Source: Alphaproteobacteria bacterium
GTDB lineage: Bacteria; Pseudomonadota; Alphaproteobacteria; UBA8366; Aestuariispiraceae
Assembly (NCBI GenBank): GCA_033344895.1
Contig: JAWPMN010000001.1
Location: 4,472,001 to 4,536,000, forward strand
DNA length: 64,000 nucleotides
Direction: 5' to 3'
The notes beneath the pieces are model-generated. The model was not told the DNA's origin, did not search any database, and saw only the letters and a list, made by a program, of their open reading frames with translations. A program made the translations under genes and the position numbers. Position 1 is the stretch's first letter; every line of letters begins with the position of its first letter. Shown piece after piece: positions 9,039-18,274 of the stretch.

Positions 9039-9464
9039 ATGTTCCTGAACGAATTGTCCGACCCTCAAAAGAAGATGTTCATGGCACTGGCCAAGCGCAT
9101 GGTGCTGGCGGACTGGCGTCTGGAGGACCATGAAAAGGCCGCGATCGAACGGGTCGAGGCGGAACTGGGGCAGTCCCTGGATGTCGACCCGAAGGATCTG
9201 ATGACCAACGACAACCTGACCGTCCTAGACACGCCGCGCGCGAAGCGGATCGTTCTCTACGAACTGCTCGTTCTCGCCCAGGCGGACCTCAAGATCGATG
9301 CTTCCGAACGCCACGTCTTCGATGATCTGGGGGACGAACTGAAGATCAGCCAGGACATCATGGACCGCCTGGAGGCACTTTCAGCCGACGGCTATTCCCT
9401 GATGCTGGTCAACGCTGCCGACGAAAGTCATCGGGCCAGCGTCAACGAAGTCCTCGACGCCTGA
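9039..9464 (+). CDS. TerB-like protein
   Basis: The 141-aa all-helical protein shows the TerB-type paired acidic pattern: ADWRLEDHEKAAIERV near the N-terminus and ADLKIDASERHVFDDL in the second half. TerB-like domains bind divalent metals and often sit at membranes or with DnaJ, but no role is set for single-domain members. AAGGGAG precedes the start. It shares orientation with the 64-aa repeat protein 95 bp upstream and may be co-transcribed with it. Confidence 0.7.
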   Translation: MFLNELSDPQKKMFMALAKRMVLADWRLEDHEKAAIERVEAELGQSLDVDPKDLMTNDNLTVLDTPRAKRIVLYELLVLAQADLKIDASERHVFDDLGDELKISQDIMDRLEALSADGYSLMLVNAADESHRASVNEVLDA

Positions 9465-9485
9465 CCCGGCTCCCGGAAAAAATCC

Positions 9486-11171
9486 CTATTCCTGCGCGGC
9501 CGGTTCCACATGCACCCGCGTTTCCGCGACCCGGAAACGGCCCGCCACGAAGGCGGTATCCACAAGGGACGCATTGGCGGCCGGATTCGCCCCGCTGGCG
9601 TGGTAGTCGCTGAAAGCGGCTGTCTGATTGACGAAAACGCCGCCGGTCAGATTGACGCTCATCAGAACGCCCAATTCCTCACCCAGGCTTTCAGCGGCCT
9701 CCAGTACCGCCGGGCGATCCGTGTAAATGGCGGAGGTGATGGCCCCCTTCGTCGCAACGGTCGACCGCCACGCCTCAAGCGCCCCGTCGATCCCGTCGCA
9801 GGCGACAATGAAGGTGATCGGGCCGAAAAGCTCATTCTCGTACTTTTCCCGCTCCGCTGCGTCGACCTGCAGAATGAGCGGCGTATGGATCCGCGCCTCC
9901 GGGAAGTCCGGATGGTCGATCTTTCGGCTGTCCAGCAGCACCTTACCCATTCCCCGCGCCGTCTCGATCCGCTCGGCCGTTGCCTCGGCCTGGATGGCGC
10001 CCAGCACGTGCACCGCCTTGGCCGGATCGCTGTTGAACTTGTCGACCGCCCCGGCGATGGCCGCCGCCGCCTCGTCAAAGCTCATCGTCTGGCCGCCGAC
10101 CTTGATCCCCTCCCGCGGGATGAAGATGTTCTGCGGCGTCGTGCACATCTGCCCCGAATAGAGTGACAGCGTGAAGGCCAGGTTACGGCACAGTCCCTTG
10201 AAGTTATCGAAATCATCGACGACGACCGCGTTCACACCGGCTTTTTCCGTATAGACCGCCGCCTGTCGGCAGTTTTCCTCCAGCCAGTCGCCGAATGCGT
10301 TCGAGCCTGTAAAATCGACGATCTTCACTTCCGGCCGCGTGCAGAGGTCCTGCCCGACCGGATTCGCCCGGGTATCGGTCAGCAGCAGCACCAGATTGGG
10401 ATCGAACCCCGCCTCTGACAGAACGTCGCGCATAATCCGCGCCGAAATCGCCAGTGGCAGGACCGCCGTCGGGTGCGGCTTGATGATGACGGGGTTGCCG
10501 GTTGCCAGCGACGCCATGATCCCGGGATAGCCGTTCCAGGTCGGGAAGGTCGATACCCCGACCGTTACCGCGATGCCCTTGGGCATGATGCGGTACTTCT
10601 TGTCGAGCATGAGCGACGGGTTCTTGCCCTGCGGCTTTTCCCAGCGAACCGTTTCCGGCACCGCGGACTGAAGCTGATAGGCCGTTGCGACCGCTTCCAG
10701 CCCACGGTCCTGCGCGTGCGGACCGCCGGCCTGAAACGCCATCATGAAGGCCTGCCCGGTCGTATGCATCACGGCATGCGCCATCTCGAAGCTGCGCTTG
10801 TTGATCCGGTCCAGCATTTCGAGGCAGACGCCCGCGCGCACATCCGGCCCCGCATCGCGCCACGCCTTGATGCCCGCCCCGGCGGACCGAACCGCCAGAT
10901 CCACGGGAAGGCGCGGATAGGACAGGTTCAACGGAATCCCGTAGGGCGACGCTTCATCCGAAGCAACCTCCCCTTCCGACGGATGCCCAGGAAGGTCGAA
11001 CAGATTTCCCAGATATCCCTTGAACGCGGCTTCCCCGTCCGCGGCCGCAGTTTCCCCGTAGATGGAGCCACTCGCGCGTTCCGGATAGGGGGTCCAGTAA
11101 TCCCGTTTGCGCATGGCGTCGAGGGCCAGGTTCAGCGTGTCGCGATGGGCGTCGAAGAAGCTGTTCGCCAT
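9486..11171 (-). CDS. paaN: Phenylacetate degradation protein PaaN, aldehyde dehydrogenase family
   Basis: PaaN is an aldehyde dehydrogenase-like protein of about 550 aa found in phenylacetate clusters of bacteria; this one is 561 aa. The catalytic Cys343 lies in LYSGQMCTTPQN, and the NAD-binding segment VIIKPHP and DFTGSNAFGDWL are present. It resembles the dehydrogenase half of PaaZ without the hydratase half, so ring-cleavage semialdehyde oxidation is a reasonable but unproven role. It is divergent from paaG, with AGGAG before the start. Confidence 0.87.
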   Translation of the reverse strand: MANSFFDAHRDTLNLALDAMRKRDYWTPYPERASGSIYGETAAADGEAAFKGYLGNLFDLPGHPSEGEVASDEASPYGIPLNLSYPRLPVDLAVRSAGAGIKAWRDAGPDVRAGVCLEMLDRINKRSFEMAHAVMHTTGQAFMMAFQAGGPHAQDRGLEAVATAYQLQSAVPETVRWEKPQGKNPSLMLDKKYRIMPKGIAVTVGVSTFPTWNGYPGIMASLATGNPVIIKPHPTAVLPLAISARIMRDVLSEAGFDPNLVLLLTDTRANPVGQDLCTRPEVKIVDFTGSNAFGDWLEENCRQAAVYTEKAGVNAVVVDDFDNFKGLCRNLAFTLSLYSGQMCTTPQNIFIPREGIKVGGQTMSFDEAAAAIAGAVDKFNSDPAKAVHVLGAIQAEATAERIETARGMGKVLLDSRKIDHPDFPEARIHTPLILQVDAAEREKYENELFGPITFIVACDGIDGALEAWRSTVATKGAITSAIYTDRPAVLEAAESLGEELGVLMSVNLTGGVFVNQTAAFSDYHASGANPAANASLVDTAFVAGRFRVAETRVHVEPAAQE

Positions 11172-11224
11172 GCGGATTTACTCCTGAAGAAGGGTTCTGG
11201 ATTGCCGAAATCGGCAGTGCGATT

Positions 11225-11263
11225 TGATACCAAATTCCTTGCGCAGTGTCTAATCTTGTATCA
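11225..11263. promoter_or_regulatory. Inverted repeat between paaN and paaG, candidate PaaX operator
   Basis: TGATAC at 11225-11230 and its complement GTATCA at 11258-11263 form an inverted repeat whose arms are 33 bp apart, about three helical turns. They lie in the 141-bp divergent paaN/paaG space. PaaX, encoded in the same cluster, is the obvious candidate binder. Each arm also reads outward as a -10-like TATCAT or TATCAA, so they might simply be divergent promoters. Confidence 0.4.
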
Positions 11264-11312
11264 TTTTGGCGTTAATCAAATTTGCCGGAACGGGCTCAAG
11301 GGAGGCTGAAGA

Positions 11313-12107
11313 ATGAGTTACGAGACCATTCTCTTCGACATCGAAGACGGGGTCGCGACGATCACCTTGAATCGTCCGGACAAGCTGAATTCCTTCAATG
11401 ACCAGATGCACGCCGAGATCCGTGATGCCTTGACCAAGGCACAGTCCGACAAGGCGGTGCGATGCGTGATCCTCACCGGTGCCGGCCGCGGGTTCTGTGC
11501 CGGACAGGACCTTTCCGACCGGCAGATGGGGAACGATGACGGCGCCAAAATCGATCTCGGCGACACGATCGAGCGCCTCTACAATCCGCTGGTCCGAACC
11601 ATTGCCGGTCTCGAAATGCCGGTCATCTGTGCCGTGAACGGTATTGCCGCCGGCGCCGGGGCAAATGTCGCGCTGTCCTGCGATATCGTGCTGGCCGCCC
11701 GTTCCGCCGCATTCCTGGAACCTTTCTGCAAGCTGGGTCTCGTGCCGGATGCCGGGGGCACATGGTCCCTTACCCATCGGGTTGGCATGGCCCGCGCCAA
11801 GGGCATGGCACTGCTGGGCGAAAAGCTGCCTGCCGAGAAGGCTGAGCAATGGGGCCTGATCTGGAAATGCGTGGACGATGACGCGCTGATGACCGAGGCG
11901 AAGTCGATTGCGGCGCAATTGGCTGCGGGTCCAACCGTGGGTTACGGCTTCATCAAGCAGGCGATCCACGCCGCGGTCGACAATGATCTGGATTCTCAAC
12001 TGGACCTGGAGCGGGACCTGCAGCGTCAGGCTGGGCGAACGGCCGATTACCGCGAAGGGGTTTCGGCCTTTCTGGAAAAGCGCCAGCCCGTCTTCCGCGG
12101 CGAGTGA
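11313..12107 (+). CDS. paaG: 1,2-epoxyphenylacetyl-CoA isomerase
   Basis: This crotonase-family enzyme isomerises ring-1,2-epoxyphenylacetyl-CoA to the oxepin and later acts on a double bond in the opened chain. The 264-aa protein follows E. coli PaaG closely, with LNRPDKLNSFNDQMHAE, LTGAGRGFCAGQDLSDR, NPLVRTIAGLEMPVICAVNG and QLDLERDLQRQAGRTADYREG. It opens the paaGIJKX operon behind GGGAGG and ends inside the start region of paaI. Confidence 0.93.
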   Translation: MSYETILFDIEDGVATITLNRPDKLNSFNDQMHAEIRDALTKAQSDKAVRCVILTGAGRGFCAGQDLSDRQMGNDDGAKIDLGDTIERLYNPLVRTIAGLEMPVICAVNGIAAGAGANVALSCDIVLAARSAAFLEPFCKLGLVPDAGGTWSLTHRVGMARAKGMALLGEKLPAEKAEQWGLIWKCVDDDALMTEAKSIAAQLAAGPTVGYGFIKQAIHAAVDNDLDSQLDLERDLQRQAGRTADYREGVSAFLEKRQPVFRGE

Positions 12108-12115
12108 CCAGCGCC

Positions 12116-12574
12116 ATGACCGGCGATCCAGACCCGCAGGAAGTGGCCGAAAAAGCAGCGGAGGCGATGCTGGCCGCGGATGCGGCAACCCGTGGTCTTG
12201 GCATGTCGGTCGACGCCATCGGCCCCGGCTATGCCAAACTGTCCATGACAGTTCGCGAGGATATGCTGAACGGGCACAAGACTTGTCACGGCGGGTTCCT
12301 GTTTTCCCTGGCTGACAGTGCTTTCGCCTTTGGCTGCAATGCCTATAACAAGGTAACCGTCGCCCAGGGCTGCGAAATCGATTATCTGCGCCCAGGGCGA
12401 CTGAACGACAAGCTGACAGCGGAATGCCGCGAACAGGCCCTGGCGGGCCGCAGCGGCGTTTACGATGTCCGCATCACCAATCAGGACGGTGCCACGATCG
12501 CGCTGTTCCGGGGCAAATCCCGGCGCTTGAAGGGCGTGATCGTCCCGGGCCTGACACCCGACGCAGAGGATTGA
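12116..12574 (+). CDS. paaI: Hydroxyphenylacetyl-CoA thioesterase
   Basis: PaaI is a hotdog-fold thioesterase that rescues CoA from dead-end phenylacetyl-CoA derivatives. The 152-aa protein has the family segment NGHKTCHGGFLFSLADSAFA with the catalytic Asp, followed by NAYNKVTVAQGCEIDYLRPG. I use ATG 12116; a GTG at 12104 overlapping the paaG stop would add four residues. It lies between paaG and paaJ in a tight operon. Confidence 0.9.
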   Translation: MTGDPDPQEVAEKAAEAMLAADAATRGLGMSVDAIGPGYAKLSMTVREDMLNGHKTCHGGFLFSLADSAFAFGCNAYNKVTVAQGCEIDYLRPGRLNDKLTAECREQALAGRSGVYDVRITNQDGATIALFRGKSRRLKGVIVPGLTPDAED

Positions 12575-12577
12575 TCT

Positions 12578-13783
12578 ATGACCGACGCCTTCATTTGCGA
12601 CGCCATCCGCACGCCCATCGGCCGCTATGGCGGGGCCCTGTCCCCGGTGCGGGCCGACGATCTGGGCGCACACCCGATCGCGGCGCTGATGGAAAGGAAC
12701 CCGAAACTGGATGCAGCAGCCATCGACGATGTGATCTATGGCTGCGCCAATCAGGCGGGCGAGGACAACCGGAATGTCGCCCGCATGGCAGCCCTGCTGG
12801 CAGGCCTGCCGGACAGCGTGCCCGGGTCGACCATGAACCGGCTTTGCGGGTCGGGCATGGATGCGGTCGGAACCGCGGCGCGGGCCATCCGTGCCGGGGA
12901 TGCCTCGCTGATGATCGCCGGCGGCGTGGAGAGCATGAGCCGCGCGCCCTTCGTGATGGGCAAGGCCGACACCGCTTTTTCCCGCAATGCCGAAATTCAT
13001 GACACCACGATCGGCTGGCGCTTCGTCAACAAGCTGATGAAGGAGCGCTACGGCATCGATTCCATGCCGGAGACGGCAGAGAATGTCGCGGAGGACTTCC
13101 AGATTTCCCGCGCCGATCAGGATGCTTTCGCCGCCCGCTCCCAGCAACGCGCCGTCGCTGCCCAGGAAAACGGGCGCCTGGCCGTAGAAATCGCGCCTGT
13201 ATCCATTCCTCAGCGCAAGGGCGATCCCATCGTGGTCGACCGCGACGAACACCCCCGGCCCGGCACCAGCGCCGAGAAACTGGCCAAGCTGCCGACGCCC
13301 TTCCGCAAGGATGGCAGTGTGACTGCCGGCAACGCGTCCGGAGTGAATGACGGCGCGGCGGCGCTGTTTGTCGCCTCGGAGGCAGCGGCCGCCGCCAACG
13401 GCCTGACGCCGCGCGCGCGTGTGCTGGGCATGGCCACCGCCGGTGTGGCGCCGCGCATCATGGGCTACGGTCCCGCCCCCGCCAGCGAGAAGCTGTTGGA
13501 GCGCCTAGGTCTGAAGATCGGCGACATCGACGTGATCGAACTGAACGAGGCCTTTGCCGCACAGGCCCTCGCGGTCACCCGGCGCCTGGGCCTGCCTGAT
13601 GACGCCGAACACGTTAACCCGAATGGCGGCGCCATTGCCCTGGGCCACCCGCTCGGCATGTCCGGCGCGCGCCTGATCCTGACGGCGGTCGAGGAACTGC
13701 ACCGCCGCGACGCGCGCTATGCCCTGTGCACCATGTGTATCGGAGTCGGACAGGGCATCGCGACGGTACTGGAAAAGGTGTAA
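12578..13783 (+). CDS. paaJ: 3-oxoadipyl-CoA thiolase
   Basis: This thiolase cleaves 3-oxoadipyl-CoA to succinyl-CoA and acetyl-CoA, the last step of phenylacetate, benzoyl-CoA (box) and beta-ketoadipate pathways. At 401 aa it is full length, with nucleophile Cys in TMNRLCGSGMDAV, the His of NPNGGAIALGHPLG and the C-terminal CTMCIGVGQG. The N-terminal FICDAIRTPIGRYGGALS is typical of PaaJ/PcaF. It follows paaI by 3 nt and precedes paaK by 3 nt. Confidence 0.93.
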   Translation: MTDAFICDAIRTPIGRYGGALSPVRADDLGAHPIAALMERNPKLDAAAIDDVIYGCANQAGEDNRNVARMAALLAGLPDSVPGSTMNRLCGSGMDAVGTAARAIRAGDASLMIAGGVESMSRAPFVMGKADTAFSRNAEIHDTTIGWRFVNKLMKERYGIDSMPETAENVAEDFQISRADQDAFAARSQQRAVAAQENGRLAVEIAPVSIPQRKGDPIVVDRDEHPRPGTSAEKLAKLPTPFRKDGSVTAGNASGVNDGAAALFVASEAAAAANGLTPRARVLGMATAGVAPRIMGYGPAPASEKLLERLGLKIGDIDVIELNEAFAAQALAVTRRLGLPDDAEHVNPNGGAIALGHPLGMSGARLILTAVEELHRRDARYALCTMCIGVGQGIATVLEKV

Positions 13784-13786
13784 CGC

Positions 13787-15082
13787 ATGAACGAACGGAT
13801 TCCGGGCCTTCACCCGATCGAAACCGCAAGTATCGACGAGATCCGGTCCCTGCAGCTGGAGCGGCTGCGGGCGACCCTGAACCACGCCTATTCGAAGATC
13901 CGCCACTACAAGGAGAGCTTCGATGCGGCCGGCGTTCATCCGGACGACCTTCAGGATCTGTCCGATCTGTCAAAGTTCCCCTTCCTGGTGAAGGACGATC
14001 TGCGGGCCAATTATCCGTTCGGCATGTTCGCCCATCCGACCAGTGAACTGGCGCGGATTCATGCGTCTTCAGGCACGACCGGAAAGCCGACGGTCGTCGG
14101 CTATACCGCCAATGACGTCTCCATGTGGGCGGATGTCATGGCACGGTCGATGTACGCCGCCGGGGCCCGACCCGGAATGAAGGTCCACATTGCCTACGGC
14201 TACGGCCTGTTCACCGGCGGCCTGGGCGCGCATTACGGGGCCGAACGCCTGGGTGCGATGGTGATCCCGATGTCGGGTGGCCAAACCGAGAAGCAGGTTC
14301 AGCTGATCGCCGATTTCGAACCGGACGTCATCATGGTAACGCCGTCCTACATGCTGGCGCTGGCAGACGAGATGGACCGTCAGGGCCTGACGAAGGACAA
14401 GTGCAGCATCCGCTATGGGATCTTCGGGGCGGAACCCTGGACCAACGAGATGCGGACATCGATCGAGGCGCGAACCGGATTGTCCGCCGTCGACATCTAC
14501 GGTCTGTCCGAGGTGATCGGCCCCGGCGTCGCCAATGAATGCGTCGAGACGAAGGACGGTCTGCATGTTTGGGAAGACCATTTCTATCCGGAAATTATCG
14601 ATCCGGAGTCCGGCGAAGTGCTGCCCGATGGAGAGTTCGGCGAACTGGTCTTCACCAGCCTGACCAAGGAGGCGCTGCCGATCATCCGCTATCGCACGCG
14701 TGACCTGACACGGCTGATGCCAGGCACGGCCCGGTCGATGCGCCGCATGGAGAAGGTCACCGGCCGCAGCGACGACATGTTGATCATCCGCGGCGTCAAT
14801 GTCTTCCCGACCCAGATCGAGGAACTGATCCTCAAGGATTCCCGGCTGGCGCCACATTACCAGTTGGAAATCGGCAAGGACGGTTCGATGGACACCCTGA
14901 CGATCAATGTCGAAGGAAAACCCGGCAGCGACGCGGACAGCCGCGCCACGGCCGCCAGGGACCTCGCCCATCTGGTGAAGTCCTATATCGGCGTTTCGGC
15001 GGCCGTGAACGTGCTGGACGAAGGTGCGGTCGAGCGTTCCATCGGCAAGGCGAAACGGGTTGTCGATCTGCGGAAGGCCTGA
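13787..15082 (+). CDS. paaK: Phenylacetate-CoA ligase
   Basis: PaaK activates phenylacetate with ATP and CoA, the entry step of the pathway. The 431-aa adenylate-forming enzyme has the AMP-binding motif SSGTTGKPTVVGYT, the later GLSEVIGPGVA and the hinge region GRSDDMLIIRGVNVFPTQIEE, plus the family-typical C-terminal domain with IGVSAAVNV. It sits within paaGIJKX with short gaps, so one transcript is likely. Confidence 0.94.
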   Translation: MNERIPGLHPIETASIDEIRSLQLERLRATLNHAYSKIRHYKESFDAAGVHPDDLQDLSDLSKFPFLVKDDLRANYPFGMFAHPTSELARIHASSGTTGKPTVVGYTANDVSMWADVMARSMYAAGARPGMKVHIAYGYGLFTGGLGAHYGAERLGAMVIPMSGGQTEKQVQLIADFEPDVIMVTPSYMLALADEMDRQGLTKDKCSIRYGIFGAEPWTNEMRTSIEARTGLSAVDIYGLSEVIGPGVANECVETKDGLHVWEDHFYPEIIDPESGEVLPDGEFGELVFTSLTKEALPIIRYRTRDLTRLMPGTARSMRRMEKVTGRSDDMLIIRGVNVFPTQIEELILKDSRLAPHYQLEIGKDGSMDTLTINVEGKPGSDADSRATAARDLAHLVKSYIGVSAAVNVLDEGAVERSIGKAKRVVDLRKA

Positions 15083-15091
15083 TCCAGCCCG

Positions 15092-15970
15092 ATGTCCTCC
15101 GCCGCCTGTGCCTTTCTGCAACTGCTTTCGCCGGACAGACCGCGCGCGAAATCGCTGATCGTTACGGTTTATGGCGATTCCGTCCTGCCCTTTGGCGGCG
15201 GCTGCTGGCTGGGCGCGCTGATCGACCTCGTGGCGCCGCTGGGTTTGAACGAGCGCGTGACTCGTACGGCGGTGTTCCGGTTGGTCCAGGACGGTATTCT
15301 GGAAGCGGAGCGTGTCGGCCGACGCAGTCGATACACCCTGACCCGCATCGGCCGACGGCAGTTCGATTCCGCCCAGGCACGCATCTATGCCTCGGAACCG
15401 CCGCAGCGGGACGGCAAATGGACCCTGATCGCGATGCCCGACGCCTTGTCGGCAGCGGAGCGGGATGCTCTTTCCCGGGAACTGGGATGGCTGGGTTTCG
15501 CGCGTCTGGCGCCCGGACTGCTGGGGACGGCGCGGGGCGATGCGGCAGATCAGGTCAATACCGTGCTTTCAGAACTGGAGAGCACCGAGGATTGCGTCGT
15601 CTTTGCCGCCGAGTCCCGGTCCGATGGAGCGCTTCCCGGGCTGGCGGCAAAGGCCTGGCCTCTGGAGGAAATTGCGGCCGACTATTCCGAGTTCCTCAGC
15701 CTTTTCGAACGGCTGCGCAGCGATGCGCCTCATCTCGGGCCGGAAGATGCCTTCGTTGCGCGCACCCTGCTGATCCATGCCTATCGCCGGGCCCTGCTGC
15801 GCGATCCTGCGCTGCCGGACATGCTTCTGCCGGAACGATGGCCTGGTCATGCGGCACGGAGCCTCGCCCGCGATCTGTATCGCGCGCTCCAGCCCGCGTC
15901 CCAATCGCATCTGAAAAGGGTCCTGGCGGAAGAAGCCGCGAATGGACTTGCCATGCCGCGCTTCAAATAG
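15092..15970 (+). CDS. paaX: Phenylacetate repressor PaaX
   Basis: PaaX is a phenylacetyl-CoA-responsive repressor of paa genes. The 292-aa protein has the N-terminal winged-helix segment (SLIVTVYGDSVLPFGG, then LGLNERVTRTAVFRLVQDG and LEAERVGRRSRYTLT) and the family C-terminal domain. It ends the paaGIJKX operon, so it probably represses its own transcript. A candidate operator is the inverted repeat at 11225-11263. Confidence 0.92.
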   Translation: MSSAACAFLQLLSPDRPRAKSLIVTVYGDSVLPFGGGCWLGALIDLVAPLGLNERVTRTAVFRLVQDGILEAERVGRRSRYTLTRIGRRQFDSAQARIYASEPPQRDGKWTLIAMPDALSAAERDALSRELGWLGFARLAPGLLGTARGDAADQVNTVLSELESTEDCVVFAAESRSDGALPGLAAKAWPLEEIAADYSEFLSLFERLRSDAPHLGPEDAFVARTLLIHAYRRALLRDPALPDMLLPERWPGHAARSLARDLYRALQPASQSHLKRVLAEEAANGLAMPRFK

Positions 15971-16088
15971 GGCGACTTTCCCCTGCCCTGCCGGTCTCAT
16001 CTTTGCACATTGAAACTGGCTGAATCGACCGGCATTGCCGCCCATCGGCATTTCGCACTAAGGTCCCGGTCCGAAAGGAACCGGTTCC

Positions 16089-16934
16089 ATGAAAGTTGAC
16101 CCGATTGCAGGGTATCTCGGCGCGGAAGTCACCGGTATCGACCTGTCGGCACCGATCGCCGGCAACGAGGCAAAGGCGCTGCGGGACTTGCTGGGCCGTC
16201 ATCTGGTTCTGGTCCTGCCCGGACAGGCATTGGAAATGCCGGCCTTGAAACAGGCGACGCAAATCTTCGGTGAGGTTCTGAAGGTACCCTATGTCGAGGG
16301 ATCGGCCCAGGATCCCGAGGTCATTGCGGTTCTGAAGGAGGCCGACGAATGCAACATCGAGGTTTTCGGCGGAGACTGGCATTCCGACTTCAGCTTCCTG
16401 GAAGCACCACCCGGCGGGTCGCTGCTGCAATCCGTCGAGGTACCGCCCTATGGCGGTGACACATTGTGGTCCAGTCAGGTGGCCGCCTATGAACGGTTGC
16501 CGGGTGACCTGAAGGCGATCGTCCAACATCGCAAGGCCGTCCATCTGGGCGCGCCTTACGGCAAGAAACACGCCCCGCCCAGCGACATAGCCGTTTCCAG
16601 AAGTATCCGGATGAGACGGGGTGACGAAAACGCGGACCGTCCCCGACTGCATCCCATCGTGCGGACCCACCCGGAAAGTGGACGCAAGGCACTGTTCGTG
16701 AACCCGACCTATACGGTGGCGGTCGAAGGTCTGCCCGAAGACGAAAGCCGGGACGTTCTGGCACGATTGCTGAAGCATTGCCTGCGACCCGACTTCACCA
16801 TGCGGCACCGCTGGCGTCCGGGGGACCTGTGCATCTGGGACAACCGGATGACCCTGCATTACGCAATCAATGATTATGACGGCCATCGGCGCCTCATGTA
16901 CCGAACGACCTTTGCAGGAGAGCGCCCGGAATGA
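16089..16934 (+). CDS. TauD/TfdA family 2-oxoglutarate-dependent dioxygenase
   Basis: This is a non-heme iron oxygenase that couples 2-oxoglutarate decarboxylation to substrate hydroxylation. The 281-aa protein has the iron ligands in WHSDFSF (HxD) and TLHYAINDY (distal His), and the 2-oxoglutarate-binding Arg in RRLMYRTT. It resembles taurine or 2,4-D dioxygenases, but the substrate cannot be read. It overlaps the next gene, a methyltransferase, by 4 bp (ATGA), which implies translational coupling. Confidence 0.87.
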   Translation: MKVDPIAGYLGAEVTGIDLSAPIAGNEAKALRDLLGRHLVLVLPGQALEMPALKQATQIFGEVLKVPYVEGSAQDPEVIAVLKEADECNIEVFGGDWHSDFSFLEAPPGGSLLQSVEVPPYGGDTLWSSQVAAYERLPGDLKAIVQHRKAVHLGAPYGKKHAPPSDIAVSRSIRMRRGDENADRPRLHPIVRTHPESGRKALFVNPTYTVAVEGLPEDESRDVLARLLKHCLRPDFTMRHRWRPGDLCIWDNRMTLHYAINDYDGHRRLMYRTTFAGERPE

Positions 16935-17674
16935 GCGGCCCCGACCCATCCTATACCGACCCGCGCATGGCGCAGGTATACGATTCCCTGAACCCCTGGC
17001 GCGAGGATCAGGATTTCTATGCAGGTCTGATCGGAACCAAACCGTGTCGCGTGCTGGATGTCGGCTGCGGCACCGGAACGCTGGCCGTCGAACTGGCGCG
17101 GCGCGGGCATGAGGTCACGGGCGCCGACCCGGCGGCAGCCATGCTGGACATCGCGCGATCCAAGCCGTTCGGCGATCGGGTGACATGGGTTCAGGCTGAG
17201 GCACAGAACCTGGATCTGGAAGCACGGTTCGACTGGATCGTCCTGTCCGGCCACGCCTTTCAGGTCTTTCTGGATGAAGCGTCCATATTGAAAGTCCTTC
17301 GGACCTTTCGGCGACATCTGGCAACGGGCGGCGCTCTGGCCTTTGAAACCCGCAATCCGGCCTTCGAAAGCTGGCGCAGTTGGAATCCGGAAGAGAGTTT
17401 GGAGACAGTGGATGTGCCGAATGTCGGCCCGGTCACGGTTCACAACCGGGTCGTCAGCGGGTCGCGCAACCGCGTCACCTACGAAACCCATTTCGCATTT
17501 CCTGATGGCAGCCGGCATACGGGAATCGGAACCTTGAACTATGTCGAGGTGCCGGACCTCGTCCGGATGCTGGGGGATTGCGAATTTGCCGATCCGGAAC
17601 TGTTTGGTTTCTGGGATCGCCGCCCCCTGGACGAAAACGAGCGCGAAATCATCGTCATCGCGCGTCCGGCGTAG
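16931..17674 (+). CDS. Class I SAM-dependent methyltransferase
   Basis: The 247-aa protein has the SAM-binding glycine motif VLDVGCGTGTLAVELA, the acidic residue at the end of beta 2 (VTGADPAAAMLDIA), and post-motifs FDWIVLSGHAFQ and LRTFRRHLATGGALAFE. The substrate is unknown. The ATGA overlap with the TauD-type dioxygenase suggests both act in one small pathway, hydroxylation then methylation, but this is inference. Confidence 0.85.
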   Translation: MSGPDPSYTDPRMAQVYDSLNPWREDQDFYAGLIGTKPCRVLDVGCGTGTLAVELARRGHEVTGADPAAAMLDIARSKPFGDRVTWVQAEAQNLDLEARFDWIVLSGHAFQVFLDEASILKVLRTFRRHLATGGALAFETRNPAFESWRSWNPEESLETVDVPNVGPVTVHNRVVSGSRNRVTYETHFAFPDGSRHTGIGTLNYVEVPDLVRMLGDCEFADPELFGFWDRRPLDENEREIIVIARPA

Positions 17675-17745
17675 TTGTCGCCTTCCGCGGATTCGGCTAG
17701 TCTCTCGCGCTATCGCGTTGCAATTCTTAAGGAAACAGCAGTCCC

Positions 17746-18195
17746 ATGGCTGATCGCCGCGTCATGGTCCTGAATGGGCCGAACCTGAACATGTTAGGCA
17801 AGCGTGAACCGTCCATCTATGGCGCGACCACGCTGGCCGATGTCGAGGCGATGTGCGTAGACGCCGCGTCGACCCTGGGGCTGGCTGCGGATTGCCGGCA
17901 ATCGAACCATGAAGGCAATCTGATCGACTGGTGTCACGAAGCGCGGGAAGGCCATGCCGGTATCATCATAAACGCCGGCGGGCTCACCCATACATCCGTT
18001 GCGCTGCGCGATGCGCTGTCAGCGGCGGAACTGCCGGTGGTGGAGGTGCATATCTCCAACATCCACGCGCGCGAAAGCTTTCGGCACACCAGCCTGATTG
18101 CGCCGATCGCCGTCGGCATGATCTGCGGGCTGGGGACGACCGGATACCGACTGGCGCTGGAGGCGATGGCCGAGATATTGAGCGGCGATCGTTAG
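17746..18195 (+). CDS. aroQ: 3-dehydroquinate dehydratase, type II
   Basis: AroQ removes water from 3-dehydroquinate in the shikimate pathway. The 149-aa protein is standard length for the dodecameric type II enzyme, with [19 protein letters not shown] including the lid Arg and active Tyr, [15 protein letters not shown], and the His of [15 protein letters not shown]. It is followed by accB-accC, a gene order common in alphaproteobacteria. AAGGAAA precedes ATG. Confidence 0.96.
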   Translation: MADRRVMVLNGPNLNMLGKREPSIYGATTLADVEAMCVDAASTLGLAADCRQSNHEGNLIDWCHEAREGHAGIIINAGGLTHTSVALRDALSAAELPVVEVHISNIHARESFRHTSLIAPIAVGMICGLGTTGYRLALEAMAEILSGDR

Positions 18196-18274
18196 GTCTG
18201 GCGTCTTTTCTGTCCGTGCGAACCCCTGTACAAGGGGGCCAACGGACATCACGAATAAGGGGTGGGTTGGCCTT

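Noticed and set aside
12047-13252. 401-aa frame on the minus strand opposite paaJ
   Set aside because: It is antisense to a clear thiolase with full motifs, has no ribosome-binding site and its residue composition is typical of GC-rich shadow frames.
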